From assembly GCF_030345335.1 (NCBI RefSeq), contig NZ_JAPVRC010000011.1, positions 26,617-90,616 on the forward strand: a stretch of DNA of 64,000 bases, read 5' to 3'. Position numbers and translations under genes: made by a program. Positions within the stretch are counted from its first letter, which is position 1, and every line of letters starts with the position of its first letter. This DNA is from Halobacillus campisalis (GTDB lineage Bacteria; Bacillota; Bacilli; Bacillales; Halobacillaceae). Below the pieces are notes generated by a model. It did no database searches and had not been told where the DNA came from. It saw only the letters and a list, made by a program, of their open reading frames with translations. Positions 1-8,784 of this stretch are shown here, one piece after another.

Positions 1-570
1 GCCATTGCGTGGACGCTTGCTTACACGGAGCCTGATTATGTGAAGCAGTTGATCATGTTTGACGCGCCTCATCCGTACACATTCAGGCGTGAACTGAAGG
101 AGAACCCCGGGCAGCGGGAAGCGAGCAGTTATATGGGATTTTTCCAGCGGCCGGACGCTCATGACAAGTTATTGGAAAACAATGCGGAGCGGTTGAGAAA
201 TATGATGACGGAACCTGGAAAGGAAAAAGGGTACTTGACCGAAGCGGAGGAGCAGAAGTACGTCGAAGCGTGGATGCAGCCTGATGCGATGAAATCGATG
301 CTTCATTATTACCGGGCGGTTTCCTTCTATCCGTTCGAAGAGCATATAAAAAAGCCGCTGGATCTTCCCTATCAAATGTTCGATTCACCGACATTGATCA
401 TTTGGGGCGATGCGGATCCTGCTTTTGAAAACAGTAATCTGGACGGCGTGGAAGACTACGTCCGCGACCTTACCATTCATCGTATGGAAGGGGTAAGCCA
501 TGCCCCGCATCATGAACAACCGGAAACAGTCAATCGTTATATGCGGGAGTTTTTAGGAGAAAAGAAATAA
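1..570 (+). CDS. alpha/beta hydrolase, C-terminal part (5' end outside window)
   Basis: The frame is open from base 1, so the gene starts upstream; about 189 residues are visible. The segment after the nucleophile strand (AWTLAYTEPDYVKQLIMFD) is followed by APHP, a helical cap region, then DSPTLIIWGDADPAF, which carries the acid residue, and GVSHAPHHEQPETV with the catalytic histidine, ending in a YMREFL helix. This is the order seen in epoxide-hydrolase and haloalkane-dehalogenase type alpha/beta hydrolases. The nucleophile elbow itself is off the window. Substrate cannot be told. An internal GTG at base 40 is not a credible start because the fold would lack its core. Confidence 0.85.
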   Translation, partial: AIAWTLAYTEPDYVKQLIMFDAPHPYTFRRELKENPGQREASSYMGFFQRPDAHDKLLENNAERLRNMMTEPGKEKGYLTEAEEQKYVEAWMQPDAMKSMLHYYRAVSFYPFEEHIKKPLDLPYQMFDSPTLIIWGDADPAFENSNLDGVEDYVRDLTIHRMEGVSHAPHHEQPETVNRYMREFLGEKK

Positions 571-580
571 ATGTTGGGTT

Positions 581-615
581 TGCGTTAGAGAACTAAAGAA
601 TGGCTTGGCACGAAT
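581..615 (+). repeat. fragment of interspersed repeat B (GCGTTAGAGAACT family)
   Basis: The stretch starting GCGTTAGAGAACTAAAGAAT resembles parts of the elements at 25023-25131 and 26087-26232. Here only the core seems present, just after the hydrolase stop codon. The rest of the gap to 732 holds a small hairpin (GGCGTG, AAAAA, CACGCC at about 691-707) without a T-run, and no gene. Confidence 0.5.
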
Positions 616-732
616 AGTTTTCTGATCTCCGGCACGAAAGGCTGGTAGAGTACTTGAAATCGCCTGACTTCTGTATTACACAGGGGCCAGGCGTGAAAAA
701 CACGCCGCCCATCCAGACGTCGTGTTTCCATC

Positions 733-1488
733 CTATATCGTTACAAAATCCTTCTCTTTAAGAATCTTTTTCACAAACTTAGCTGCCCTCACCTTTAAAC
801 GCAGGGCAGGAGATAGCTGAACCTCGTAATCTTTGTTTTTAATAACGTTACGAAGTTCTTCAATTGTATGACACTCAGGGAAGTGATTGACGACGGCACC
901 GTATTGAAAGAACTGGTGGGTATCACTGCCTGCGACTGCTGAGATGTCATACTTAGCCGCGAGTTCGTCTACTTTACTTTTCATCTCTGTTCCGTATTTG
1001 TAAAGATCTTTTCCGTTAATATCGAAGGCATCAAAGCTGGCCAGTGTTTCTTCTGTGTGGTGGACCCATGGGGTTGATTCTCTATAAGGGTGTGCGCCGA
1101 TTTTAATGACGTTCAATCCTTTTAGAAGTTCGTTCAGGTCGTTGACTTTGATGAAGTTATGTTCTTCGGTATGTTCCTTTAACTGATGACTGATGCCTTT
1201 AATCGTTTCGCGTTCGGCTACGACGAGAAAGTGACCGGTTTCAAGGACGTCGATCTCGATCCCTGGAAAGACTTTGACGCCGTCTACGTCATAGTAGTTA
1301 TGTTGATAGGGGAAGTGGGTATCCAGCATGTGGTAAATGTCATCGAAATTCGGTGCGTTAAAATGTTCCGTGAGTGCCAGGGCGTCCAGTCCGCTTTCTT
1401 TCGCTTCTTTTATTTTGCTGCGGAACTCTTCTGGTGTTACGGCGAGTGCTTTCGATAGATTGGCGTGGGTGTGAAAATCGATTTTCAT
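733..1488 (-). CDS. PHP-domain metal-dependent phosphoesterase-like protein
   Basis: A 251-residue protein starting MKIDFHTHANLSK. I place the start at 1488 because GGAGA lies about 7 bases upstream there; a longer frame to 1533 has no ribosome site. PHP metal motifs are visible in order: HTH near the N-terminus, TEHFNAP, GIEIDV, GAHPYR and AGSDTHQ near the C-terminus. PHP proteins include histidinol phosphatases, polymerase-linked exonucleases and nucleotide phosphoesterases, so the substrate is open. It is the last gene of the ECF transporter operon, 16 bases after the T component, which suggests it works on the imported compound or a phosphorylated product of it. That link is inference. 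Confidence 0.8.
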   Translation of the reverse strand: MKIDFHTHANLSKALAVTPEEFRSKIKEAKESGLDALALTEHFNAPNFDDIYHMLDTHFPYQHNYYDVDGVKVFPGIEIDVLETGHFLVVAERETIKGISHQLKEHTEEHNFIKVNDLNELLKGLNVIKIGAHPYRESTPWVHHTEETLASFDAFDINGKDLYKYGTEMKSKVDELAAKYDISAVAGSDTHQFFQYGAVVNHFPECHTIEELRNVIKNKDYEVQLSPALRLKVRAAKFVKKILKEKDFVTI

Positions 1489-1504
1489 ATAGTCATCTCC
1501 TGTT

Positions 1505-2329
1505 TTAAATATAATATAAATGTCCTGCGACATGGATAATCGTTAGGATTACAGCGCTGGCCGCTATAAATTGGTATTCTTTCCCCTTAATTTTCAAGTG
1601 GGATAATTTCTGCTTTTTCGCTTCTTCACTATAAAGGGAGTAAGAAAATCCTCTTACTTCCAGTGCTTCTACTGTGGTTCTCGTACGTTTGGCTGTATTC
1701 AACATCATCGGGTAGAACGCTTTAATGACGATGACGACGTAATAATAAACGAGCTTCCATTTTAAAAATCCGGCTTTCTCAGGTGCTTTTCCCCTTAGTC
1801 GGAAGGACTGGATAATCTGCTGGTACTCATCCATCAAAATCGGCAGCATGCGGTACCCATAGGAGACAGCGAAGCTGAACTGCGCGGGTACGCCAAAGCT
1901 TAACAAGGCATCACTGAGCTTCTCAGGATCCATACTGGCAAAAGCTGCAATACTCGCAATCGACATAATAATGATTTTCAAAGTGAGCGTGACTAAGGAA
2001 GCATAAGCTTCAAAATCTCCCCCCATGAAAAAGACGACGAGAAAGATATAGCCTAACTCCCCGATCACACCGATCGCTAGTAAAAAGATGATCAGCGGGC
2101 TTACTCTAGTAATTAAAGCCAGCGCCGACGTGTAAATGGCAAGACCGATTAAAATGACGAAGTTGAAGGTGAACCAGGGAAGCAGGCTGACGATCAAGTA
2201 CCAGATCATGATGACTCTCGGATCTAACTGCCCCATGTACGTTTCTTTTTTTCCATAAGCGGTTTTCAAGAGCTCAAGTTTCACCCATTCAATGTTAAAA
2301 GACTTTTTAAAACGTTCAACAAACTCCAT
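1505..2329 (-). CDS. ECF transporter transmembrane (T) component
   Basis: This 274-residue protein has several hydrophobic helices between residues about 40 and 140 and again at the C-terminus. The two cytoplasmic coupling signatures of EcfT/CbiQ proteins are readable: SFRLRGKAPEKAG and VEALEVRGFSY. In this family these helices connect the ATPases to the membrane. The ATG overlaps the end of the ATPase gene by 14 bases and has GGAGGG 8 bases upstream, so translation is probably coupled. It completes a dedicated (group I) ECF importer with the two genes before it. Assignment to the family is firm; substrate is set by the S component and is unknown. Confidence 0.88.
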   Translation of the reverse strand: MEFVERFKKSFNIEWVKLELLKTAYGKKETYMGQLDPRVIMIWYLIVSLLPWFTFNFVILIGLAIYTSALALITRVSPLIIFLLAIGVIGELGYIFLVVFFMGGDFEAYASLVTLTLKIIIMSIASIAAFASMDPEKLSDALLSFGVPAQFSFAVSYGYRMLPILMDEYQQIIQSFRLRGKAPEKAGFLKWKLVYYYVVIVIKAFYPMMLNTAKRTRTTVEALEVRGFSYSLYSEEAKKQKLSHLKIKGKEYQFIAASAVILTIIHVAGHLYYI

Positions 2330-4016
2330 GAGGTATGCCCTCCTTGATGCGGCTCGTAAACTCGTCCACCGATAAAGCAGCCGGGCGCATGCCTAGTTCA
2401 ATAGAAAGCTGAACGATCTGAGGCGGGACGAGCCCTGCTCTTTTCCATACGTGTCCATATTCGAACATCTCCCGCGGGGTCCCATCAAACGTCACTTCGC
2501 CTTGCTCCATGACGATGACGCGTGTCGCCCATTCGGCTACCAGCTGCATATCGTGGGTAGCTACCAAAACGGTGGCAACGGAATCCATCTCCTGCAAAAT
2601 TTCTATTAATTCTTTACGGCTTTGCACATCGAGGCTGGCCGTAGGTTCATCAAGCATAAGCAACGTTGGATTCGTGGCTAAGCCGATCGCCATCGAAGCC
2701 CGTCGCTGCTGCCCTCCGCTTAACAGCCGGCCGTCTTTCTCAAGCACCTCTTCCAAGCGAAAAGAGCGGATGAGTTTATCTATAAATGAGGAATCATCCT
2801 GATCTCGTGAATGCGAAAAGAAGGTCAGATCATTTTTAATAGAATCCTGAATAAACATTTCTTCTGGATTTTGAAAAATGTAGGATACCCCTTTTGATAA
2901 CTTCTCAAGCGATCCCTTTTGAAAAGAGTGCTCCCCGATAAAGCCGCCGCCTGATGTCGGTTTGCTCATTCCTGTCAAACACTTCATAAGAGAGGTTTTC
3001 CCTGCGCCATTCGTGCCGACGAGTGCGATTCGTTCGCCGGCGTGAAAGGACGTGGAAATTTTATTTAAAATGGTTTTTCTTTCATTGGACAGCGTTTTTG
3101 CAGAGAACGAGAGATCCTCAAGCGAAGCTATGGCTTCGTTTTCTTGAGTAAGACTCTCAGATTCACGCTCTCTTTTAATGAATTCAAGACCTCTAAAATA
3201 CGTTTGTCCGTCTTCGATCGTGATCGGGAAGTTATAGGCATCGAGTGCCAGGTCACAATGTAAAGCAGCCTGCGTGACTTGTGGCGGGAAGATGTCTCTT
3301 TTTAATAAATCATCGATCTGTAAAAGTCCCTGGCGAACGGGATGCTTCCATAACACTTGTCCTTTATCGACTAACAACACGTCGGTACAGAAATCTGCGA
3401 TGAATTCGGTATGGTGTTCAATGACAATGATCGTTTTTCCGTATTCCTCTTGAAGGACTTTCAATCGTTTATAAATTTCCTTGGCATGGTGCGGATCGAG
3501 CTGAGCGACGGGTTCATCAATAATCAAGATTTGAGGATCTAAAGCGAGTACGCCGGCGATCGCGGCTAAATGCTTCTGTCCGCCGCTTAACTGCCAAATG
3601 CTCTGATCCTTCAAGTGTTCAATGCCCAATGTCTCAAGAGCCCAAAGTGCTTTTTCCATAAAGTCCGGATCCCCGAAGTTTAATGGAGCGAAGGAGACAT
3701 CATCGAGCACGGTCGGTCTCATCAGCTGGTTTTCATAATCCTGATACACGTACCCCACTCGAAAACTCATTTCTGATACCGTCATTTGCGAAACATCGGC
3801 CCCATCTACCTTAATCGTCCCGGAAAAATCTCCGGTATAGTAATTGGGAATCAGCCCGTTGAACGTTTTGCACAGGGTCGTTTTCCCGCTGCCGTTTCCG
3901 CCGATGACCGCTAAAAATTCACCCAGTTCAATTGAAAGTGTCGCGCCATTTAGCACATGCTCTTTCGTCCCTGGATATCTAAAGTGAACATCGTTCAGTT
4001 CGATAATCGGTTTCAT
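2316..4016 (-). CDS. ECF transporter fused double ATPase (A-A)
   Basis: Two ABC ATPase domains are joined in one 566-residue chain, as in Bacillus YkoD. Domain 1 has Walker A GGNGSGKTT near residue 40, signature LSGGQKHLAAIAG and Walker B ILIIDEPVAQLD. Domain 2 (from about residue 300) has Walker A GTNGAGKTS, signature LSGGQQRRASMAIG and Walker B LLMLDEPTASLD. The linker between them is rich in Glu and Ser. Both sites look catalytically complete. It overlaps the S gene by 4 bases and the T gene by 14, so the three are one transcript reading leftward from about 4950. It powers uptake of the small molecule bound by the S component. Confidence 0.92.
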   Translation of the reverse strand: MKPIIELNDVHFRYPGTKEHVLNGATLSIELGEFLAVIGGNGSGKTTLCKTFNGLIPNYYTGDFSGTIKVDGADVSQMTVSEMSFRVGYVYQDYENQLMRPTVLDDVSFAPLNFGDPDFMEKALWALETLGIEHLKDQSIWQLSGGQKHLAAIAGVLALDPQILIIDEPVAQLDPHHAKEIYKRLKVLQEEYGKTIIVIEHHTEFIADFCTDVLLVDKGQVLWKHPVRQGLLQIDDLLKRDIFPPQVTQAALHCDLALDAYNFPITIEDGQTYFRGLEFIKRERESESLTQENEAIASLEDLSFSAKTLSNERKTILNKISTSFHAGERIALVGTNGAGKTSLMKCLTGMSKPTSGGGFIGEHSFQKGSLEKLSKGVSYIFQNPEEMFIQDSIKNDLTFFSHSRDQDDSSFIDKLIRSFRLEEVLEKDGRLLSGGQQRRASMAIGLATNPTLLMLDEPTASLDVQSRKELIEILQEMDSVATVLVATHDMQLVAEWATRVIVMEQGEVTFDGTPREMFEYGHVWKRAGLVPPQIVQLSIELGMRPAALSVDEFTSRIKEGIPHGVC

Positions 4017-4885
4017 GCCGATTTCCTACTCTTCGTACCGGTGCGGGACTTACTAAATTTCACAGCGGCAATAACGACGGAAACAAAAATCACAGCAGCA
4101 GCAGAGATCGGCAGCCAAATGTACCCTTCACCGAACTGTTCTAAAAATTCCGGCTCCCAAACAGCAAAGTTGATATCCATCGTAGCCATGAACTCGGAGA
4201 TCATCGCAACGAACATGAGAAAAACGGCAATGATAACAAATCGAACGGATACCCACTCGGTCATGGAAGCTTTCACGCGTCCTTGTCTTGGTTCAATGCC
4301 CAGCAGCGGCTCGATTTTTCCATAAAGTTTAGGAATGAGATAGAGAGCAGGAATGAGCCCGAACAGCACGCCGGAAATGACCATCTCGGTGACAAAGCTG
4401 ACCCCTTCAATCGCCAGGATCGAAGCCGGAAGACCCGGAACGGCTTCAAGCTCTTCAATACCAAACCATACTTTACCGACGTCCACGACGGTACTTAACA
4501 TCTGGTCAATCATAACGCCGACAATCGCCGCAATCGCAATTTGCTTCCTGCTGTTTAAGTTAGTTACTAATAGCCCGGCTATGTACATCGCCAACGTGAA
4601 CTCGATAAATCCTTCAAGCTCCCCAAGGCCTCCGAAATCACCTAACAGAAGATCACCGAAAATAATTTCACCGACAGAAGCACCAAAAGCTGCGTACCAC
4701 GGGTTAAACAACATAACTAAAGTTAAAGGAATAAAAGCTAAGTAAGAAATAGATAACTCCACTGGCCCAATCGTGAATTCCGGCAGCAATTCAGTAAATA
4801 AATTCGCAAGACCGAACAGCGACATCGATAAAATAAATACCATCATTTTCTGTGACTGTGTATACTCGTTTCTCTGCATCCCCAT
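4013..4885 (-). CDS. ECF transporter substrate-binding (S) component, extended
   Basis: A 290-residue membrane protein. I choose the ATG at 4885 because AGGAGG sits 8-9 bases upstream; an upstream in-frame ATG at 4933 has no ribosome site. The first roughly 200 residues hold six hydrophobic segments, with the LSISYLAFIPLTLV and NPWYAAFGASVGEIIFGDL stretches typical of S components (SxGE-like motif). Two further spans follow near residues 215-270, making it longer than usual S proteins of about 180-200 residues. First gene of the operon. The ligand cannot be named: thiamine-type YkoE proteins are shorter, and no riboswitch was seen upstream. Confidence 0.8.
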   Translation of the reverse strand: MGMQRNEYTQSQKMMVFILSMSLFGLANLFTELLPEFTIGPVELSISYLAFIPLTLVMLFNPWYAAFGASVGEIIFGDLLLGDFGGLGELEGFIEFTLAMYIAGLLVTNLNSRKQIAIAAIVGVMIDQMLSTVVDVGKVWFGIEELEAVPGLPASILAIEGVSFVTEMVISGVLFGLIPALYLIPKLYGKIEPLLGIEPRQGRVKASMTEWVSVRFVIIAVFLMFVAMISEFMATMDINFAVWEPEFLEQFGEGYIWLPISAAAVIFVSVVIAAVKFSKSRTGTKSRKSA

Positions 4886-4995
4886 TTTGTAATTCCTCCT
4901 TAATGTAAGTTCAATTTGATTGTAAAACTTCAAAGTTAAGGAGAATTGCAGGAAATGTATAGTTCACGTAAAGTAATTAATCTTTCTGTTAAAAA

Positions 4996-5011
4996 TGAAA
5001 GTTTTTTTTCA
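4996..5011. promoter_or_regulatory. possible RpiR-type operator in the divergent control region
   Basis: TGAAAGTTTTTTTTCA is an inverted repeat of TGAAA arms placed between the leftward ECF operon and the rightward RpiR-family gene. RpiR/MurR proteins are known to bind palindromes of this general TGAAA-N-TTTCA form. The position fits autoregulation plus control of the transporter operon. The T-rich centre could also be chance in AT-rich DNA. Confidence 0.4.
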
Positions 5012-5057
5012 TAGGAGGGAGAAAAGCCTATATACTAAGCCCTGAGGAGGGATGACA

Positions 5058-5894
5058 TTGAATAGTTTAATCACGATAGACGACAAGCAGTTAACTAGAA
5101 AACAACGGCAGATCGCCGACGTCATTAAAAAAAGAGGAACAGCCGTAGCTTATATGACCGAGCAGGAAGTAGCGGATCAGGCGCGAGTCAGCATCGCATC
5201 CGTCTCAAGATTCTGGATGATGATCGGCTTTAAGAACTTCAAAGATTATAAAAATGAGATCAAAAAGAAAATAGAAATCACCCCCGAGAATAAAATGAAA
5301 AATTTCGTAGACCAGATCGACGACGGTGACTTGTTCAGCCAGCTGATCGAACAGCATTTCAAGAACCTCGTCCTGACGAATAACCATTTTGACAACCGAC
5401 AATTCAACGAAGCTCTAAACACAATCGCATCTTCCTCCACCGTGTTCATCCACGCACCCGCGTCATCCGAAGGACTCGGCGATTTACTAGACTTCCGGTT
5501 AAAAAGATTCGGCATCCATACCGAACGAATGGCCAAAAGCGGCCACGAAATCTATGAATCGCTTCTTCACCTGGACTCTAATTCCGTCATCATCATCTTC
5601 CAGTTCGTCGACATCCTGCCCGAAACAAAAGTGACCCTCGAATACGCACGGGAATGCAACGCCAAAACCATTCTCATAACCGACCGCTTAGTATCGGAAA
5701 TGGGAGACGCCGCTGACTACGTCTTGTATGCCCACCGAGGAGAAATGTGGGAATTCCATACGATGGTCTCTCCCGTAGCTTTGCTTGAGGCGCTTGTCAT
5801 GGGAGTGGGGATGGCGATGAAAGAGGAGTCGCTGGAGAAGTTGAGGGTGTTGAATGAGGTGCGGAAGAAGTACAGGCATATTGTGCCGAAGTGA
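5058..5894 (+). CDS. RpiR/MurR family transcriptional regulator with SIS domain
   Basis: A 278-residue protein with an N-terminal RpiR helix-turn-helix (LTRKQRQIADVIKKRG to ASVSRFWMMIGFKNFKDYK, residues about 10-75) and a C-terminal SIS sugar-phosphate-binding fold (residues about 120-255; TVFIHAPASSEGLGDLLDFRLKRFG). An ATG at 5052 sits only one base from the GAGGAGG site at 5044-5050; the TTG at 5058 has a proper 7-base spacing, so I take TTG as the start. It is divergent from the ECF/PHP operon and is its likely regulator. SIS domains usually sense phosphosugars, which hints that the imported compound or its product is phosphorylated. Function as activator or repressor is not visible. Confidence 0.88.
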   Translation: MNSLITIDDKQLTRKQRQIADVIKKRGTAVAYMTEQEVADQARVSIASVSRFWMMIGFKNFKDYKNEIKKKIEITPENKMKNFVDQIDDGDLFSQLIEQHFKNLVLTNNHFDNRQFNEALNTIASSSTVFIHAPASSEGLGDLLDFRLKRFGIHTERMAKSGHEIYESLLHLDSNSVIIIFQFVDILPETKVTLEYARECNAKTILITDRLVSEMGDAADYVLYAHRGEMWEFHTMVSPVALLEALVMGVGMAMKEESLEKLRVLNEVRKKYRHIVPK

Positions 5895-5915
5895 TGGGGG
5901 GAGGGGGGTTTTGGC

Positions 5916-5999
5916 AAATGTCAGAAAAGAGCCGCGAAATGTAAGAATAAGTGCGCCAAATGTAAGAAAAAAGTCTTTAAATGTAAGAATTATGGCTAT
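5916..5999 (+). repeat. 21-bp-period tandem array, copy 1 (four units)
   Basis: Units begin at 5916, 5937, 5958 and 5979, exactly 21 bases apart. Each starts with AAATGTAAGAA (first copy AAATGTCAGAA) followed by ten variable bases. Bases 5930-5971 are identical to 11386-11427 in the second array. One reading frame stays open through the array but there is no start or ribosome site, so I see it as non-coding. Confidence 0.85.
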
Positions 6000-6120
6000 G
6001 TTGGTCCAGTAACCTCAAGATCGAGCAAATAGGGGACGATTTCTTTTTAACAGGCATGGGAAGCAACTCGTTTTTGAGTTATTATTCAGTAAATGAATAT
6101 GAAGTATAGTACCTTCGAGT

Positions 6121-6170
6121 GGGTTGTTTATAATAGTCTAATTAAAAGACTATTATGAACAGCCCCTTTT
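6121..6170 (+). terminator. long hairpin, terminator-like
   Basis: Nineteen-base arms (GGGTTGTTTATAATAGTCT and its near complement at 6147-6165, two G-U pairs) enclose a 7-base loop and are followed by TTTT. It could end readthrough from the RpiR gene 230 bases upstream. The rest of 6000-6348 is AT-rich and shows no gene. Confidence 0.5.
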
Positions 6171-6363
6171 CATTTCGTTTAAGCTTCATGATCGTTCTCA
6201 TCTCATGAAGTCATTCTCATGCTTTCTCCATCATAAATAATATTAGAAAAGATATGAAAAAGTAGAATTTTTTGTATTTTATAGAGGTATTTTAGAATTT
6301 ATATAGTATTAAATACTTATATAATATTATTTTGCATAGTCTTTAAGCGGGGGAGGTGAGGTC

Positions 6364-6966
6364 ATAAAGCCAAATTGTATCCATTGCGGCCAATTGATTG
6401 ATTCAGGTGCAAACTTTTGTGGAGGTTGTGGAGGGCAGCAGGTATGTTCCTCGTGTGATGATCCTTTGACGAAAGGACAACGATATTGTGCGAAATGTGG
6501 AGATGAGGTACAAAAGTCTGAAGTAAGTACTGTAGAGAGTAAACAGGGGCGCCGGTCGTTTCCAATGTTTATGTGGGCAATCCTAGGTGGTTTAGTAGTT
6601 CTGTTTTTCTTTCAATATTTATTTTCTGATGACGCAGAGGTTTTTAGCTTTGGAGGTTTTAACCAATCACCTGAAGTGGTTGTGGAAGAAGTGTTTGAAG
6701 CTGTTGAAATGGGCGATATGCAGAAGGCTGGACGATTTATGGACACAAGCTTACTTTGGGATATGGATTTCGATAGTGATGGTGTTCCCCCTTACGTAAC
6801 GATTGATGTTCTGGATATGGAAAGTGAGACTTCGGGAAATTACTCTTCTGTTTATGCGACGGTAGAAGTTTATCCTGAACCTTATTTTGGAAACCCTGTG
6901 TCATTGTTTATTGAACTTGAGCGTGTGAACGGGAAATGGATGATTTATGAGATAGACGAGTATTGA
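6364..6966 (+). CDS. zinc-ribbon membrane protein, ATA at the start position
   Basis: A 200-residue protein. Cysteines at CIHCG, FCGGCG, CSSC and YCAKCG form two zinc-ribbon knuckle pairs in the first 50 residues. One hydrophobic span follows (WAILGGLVVLFFFQYLF), then about 110 residues of an NTF2-like looking domain (EEVFEAVEMGDMQKAGRF ... VNGKWMIYEIDEY). GGGGGAGG at 6349-6356 is 7 bases before an ATA codon at 6364, exactly where the paralogues have ATG or TTG followed by Lys. The next possible start, TTG at 6394, would remove the first cysteine pair. So either ATA is used as a rare start or a G-to-A change has weakened the gene. First of four zinc-ribbon genes. Role unknown. Confidence 0.7.
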   Translation: MKPNCIHCGQLIDSGANFCGGCGGQQVCSSCDDPLTKGQRYCAKCGDEVQKSEVSTVESKQGRRSFPMFMWAILGGLVVLFFFQYLFSDDAEVFSFGGFNQSPEVVVEEVFEAVEMGDMQKAGRFMDTSLLWDMDFDSDGVPPYVTIDVLDMESETSGNYSSVYATVEVYPEPYFGNPVSLFIELERVNGKWMIYEIDEY

Positions 6967-7047
6967 TGGTTGGATCGATGCTATCTTTTCTTCATCACAA
7001 TTGTAAGGCCACAACGTAAGAATTGATTTTATGAAGGGAGAGAATCT

Positions 7048-8538
7048 ATGAAGTATTGTACACATTGCGGGGAGCCGCTATCAGAAGATCTTACGTTTTG
7101 TACGGCTTGTGGAACTAAACAGGAAGGGGATCAGGTTCCTTCTCCCCAGAGTGAAAGGAAACAGAGAGTTCCGAAGAAACCGATGTCCAGGAAAAGAAAA
7201 TTTACTTTACTGTCTGTTTTTCTGGCAGTCGGCCTTTTGATCGGTGCACACTTTATGATTACGAATTGGATCGATCCATTAAAAACCGTTCAAGCGATGG
7301 ACCGGGCGATGACGGAACAAGATGCGGATGGTTTTTTTGAACAAATGGAATTGAAGGATGACGCCGTCATTCATAAAGAAGAATACTTAGAATATATAGA
7401 AGGATCGGACTGGGAAAGCATTCGTTATCAACTATCACAGGAATTTGAGGATAACAGCAATGAACCGTTTGATTTTGCCGTCCGTGATTATGACGGGAAT
7501 AAGATCTTTAATATAAAAAAGAACACCATTGTGCCGGGGCTGTATCATTCTTATACGATTGAAGGGATTCCCAACCAGGTGACAGCAGCGACAAATATGG
7601 AAAACACAACATTTACGTTTGAAGACCAAACGGTTGAGCTTAAAGAAGAAGAAAAATATGTAGATGTGGCTCTTGCTTATCCTGGTCAATATGAAGTGAA
7701 TGGAGCCGCAGAGAACGCTTTCGGCGAGTTTGAATATACGGATACAATCGACGTTTATCCGAACAACGCTAATGAATCAGAAGTCAATGTTACTTTTGCA
7801 AGTGACACAGTTACGGTGGACACCAATCAGGAAGATGCTGTGTTATTCATTAATGGAGAAAGTACGGAGAAAACATTAGGTGAGTATGAAGAGCTTGGTC
7901 CTTTTCCTGATGAAGAAGTGATGCTTCATGCGGAGTGGAAGGATGAAGACGGTGAAGTTCATAAAAGTGAAGAGATGAATCAAGATACTTTGTACTGGGG
8001 AGCTCTCTCTTTTCATTTTGAAGAGGAGAATGAGGACTTCTATGCCTCTGATTCTGAACAGGAAGAGGAAAGTGTAGAGGCTTCCGCAGAAGAAGAAAAA
8101 GAAGAAGAAGTTGAAGAAGAAAGCGAAGAAGCTTCTGAAGAAGAGGAGTCTTTGGATGAAGACTTGACTGTGGGCGCAGAAGATCATGTGCTTGACTTCA
8201 GGGTTATGTATGAAGATGCGTTGAATTACCGTGACTATAGTATCGTATCTTTTTATTTGGAATCAGGCAGCGATGCTGATGAGGAACTGGAGGAATATGT
8301 AGGGGATTTAGAGGATAAAGGATTTGATTACGATTTCACGTTAAATGAAATACTTTCTTCAGAGATGGAAGACGAAGAGACGGTGACAGTAACAACGAAT
8401 GAGCAATTTATCTTCACGAACCACGAAGGGGATCAAACCCATTACGACCGCGTGAAGGAGTATACGGTTATAAATTCAGAGGATGGTTTTAAGATTACGA
8501 AGATTGATATCGATGATACAGAAAGAAATGAAATGTAA
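7048..8538 (+). CDS. TcaA/YvbJ-like zinc-ribbon membrane protein
   Basis: This 496-residue protein opens MKYCTHCGEPLSEDLTFC, a zinc ribbon with CxxC pairs at residues 4/7 and 18/21, then a basic stretch and one membrane span near residues 50-72. The large outer part matches the TcaA/YvbJ layout: repeated beta-rich domains and a C-terminal NTF2-like domain. Residues about 335-385 are almost all Glu and Ser, a very acidic linker that fits a salt-adapted exported protein. In Staphylococcus TcaA affects glycopeptide susceptibility and the cell wall; that role is only family knowledge. A close paralogue lies at 9822-11237. GGGAGAG before the ATG supports the start. Confidence 0.85.
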   Translation: MKYCTHCGEPLSEDLTFCTACGTKQEGDQVPSPQSERKQRVPKKPMSRKRKFTLLSVFLAVGLLIGAHFMITNWIDPLKTVQAMDRAMTEQDADGFFEQMELKDDAVIHKEEYLEYIEGSDWESIRYQLSQEFEDNSNEPFDFAVRDYDGNKIFNIKKNTIVPGLYHSYTIEGIPNQVTAATNMENTTFTFEDQTVELKEEEKYVDVALAYPGQYEVNGAAENAFGEFEYTDTIDVYPNNANESEVNVTFASDTVTVDTNQEDAVLFINGESTEKTLGEYEELGPFPDEEVMLHAEWKDEDGEVHKSEEMNQDTLYWGALSFHFEEENEDFYASDSEQEEESVEASAEEEKEEEVEEESEEASEEEESLDEDLTVGAEDHVLDFRVMYEDALNYRDYSIVSFYLESGSDADEELEEYVGDLEDKGFDYDFTLNEILSSEMEDEETVTVTTNEQFIFTNHEGDQTHYDRVKEYTVINSEDGFKITKIDIDDTERNEM

Positions 8539-8738
8539 TCATTTGATGCGAGCTTCGATGCCTGCCTGACTGGATTGGAAGGAGCAGTACTGTGTGCCAT
8601 TCACTCAGGTGCAGAGATTGATGTCTCCCAGTATAGCCGAGAAAGGTATGCATCCATATGGATCATAAAGGTGAAAAGGAAGCGTTATCCTTTTTGTGAA
8701 TCATTAGAACTGTATCTTTATAATCATAAATTTGGGTT
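8539..8738 (+). other. open stretch after the TcaA-like stop, no recognised gene
   Basis: The same frame continues open for about 70 codons beyond the stop codon at 8536-8538 (for example LTGLEGAVLCAIHSGAE). It has no ribosome site or start of its own and I recognise no family. It may be a decayed gene end. The gap continues to 8980 and otherwise holds only the terminator at 8739-8784. Confidence 0.3.
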
Positions 8739-8784
8739 AAAATCCATTTAATTATGTAAAAAAGACTAGTTAAATGGATTTTTT
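8739..8784 (+). terminator. Rho-independent terminator
   Basis: AAAATCCATTTAA pairs with TTAAATGGATTTT, followed by a run of T. It lies about 200 bases after the first TcaA-like gene and would separate it from the next zinc-ribbon gene. Confidence 0.65.

Noticed and set aside
691..707. Terminator after the first hydrolase
   Set aside because: Hairpin is short and lacks a T-run.
5916..5999. Possible CRISPR array
   Set aside because: Units are only 21 bases, with an 11-base conserved core and no spacer of typical length; no cas genes nearby.
5916..6030. Cys/Lys-rich peptide reading through the array
   Set aside because: The frame is open but has no start codon with ribosome site, and the copy at 11330 has no matching frame context.
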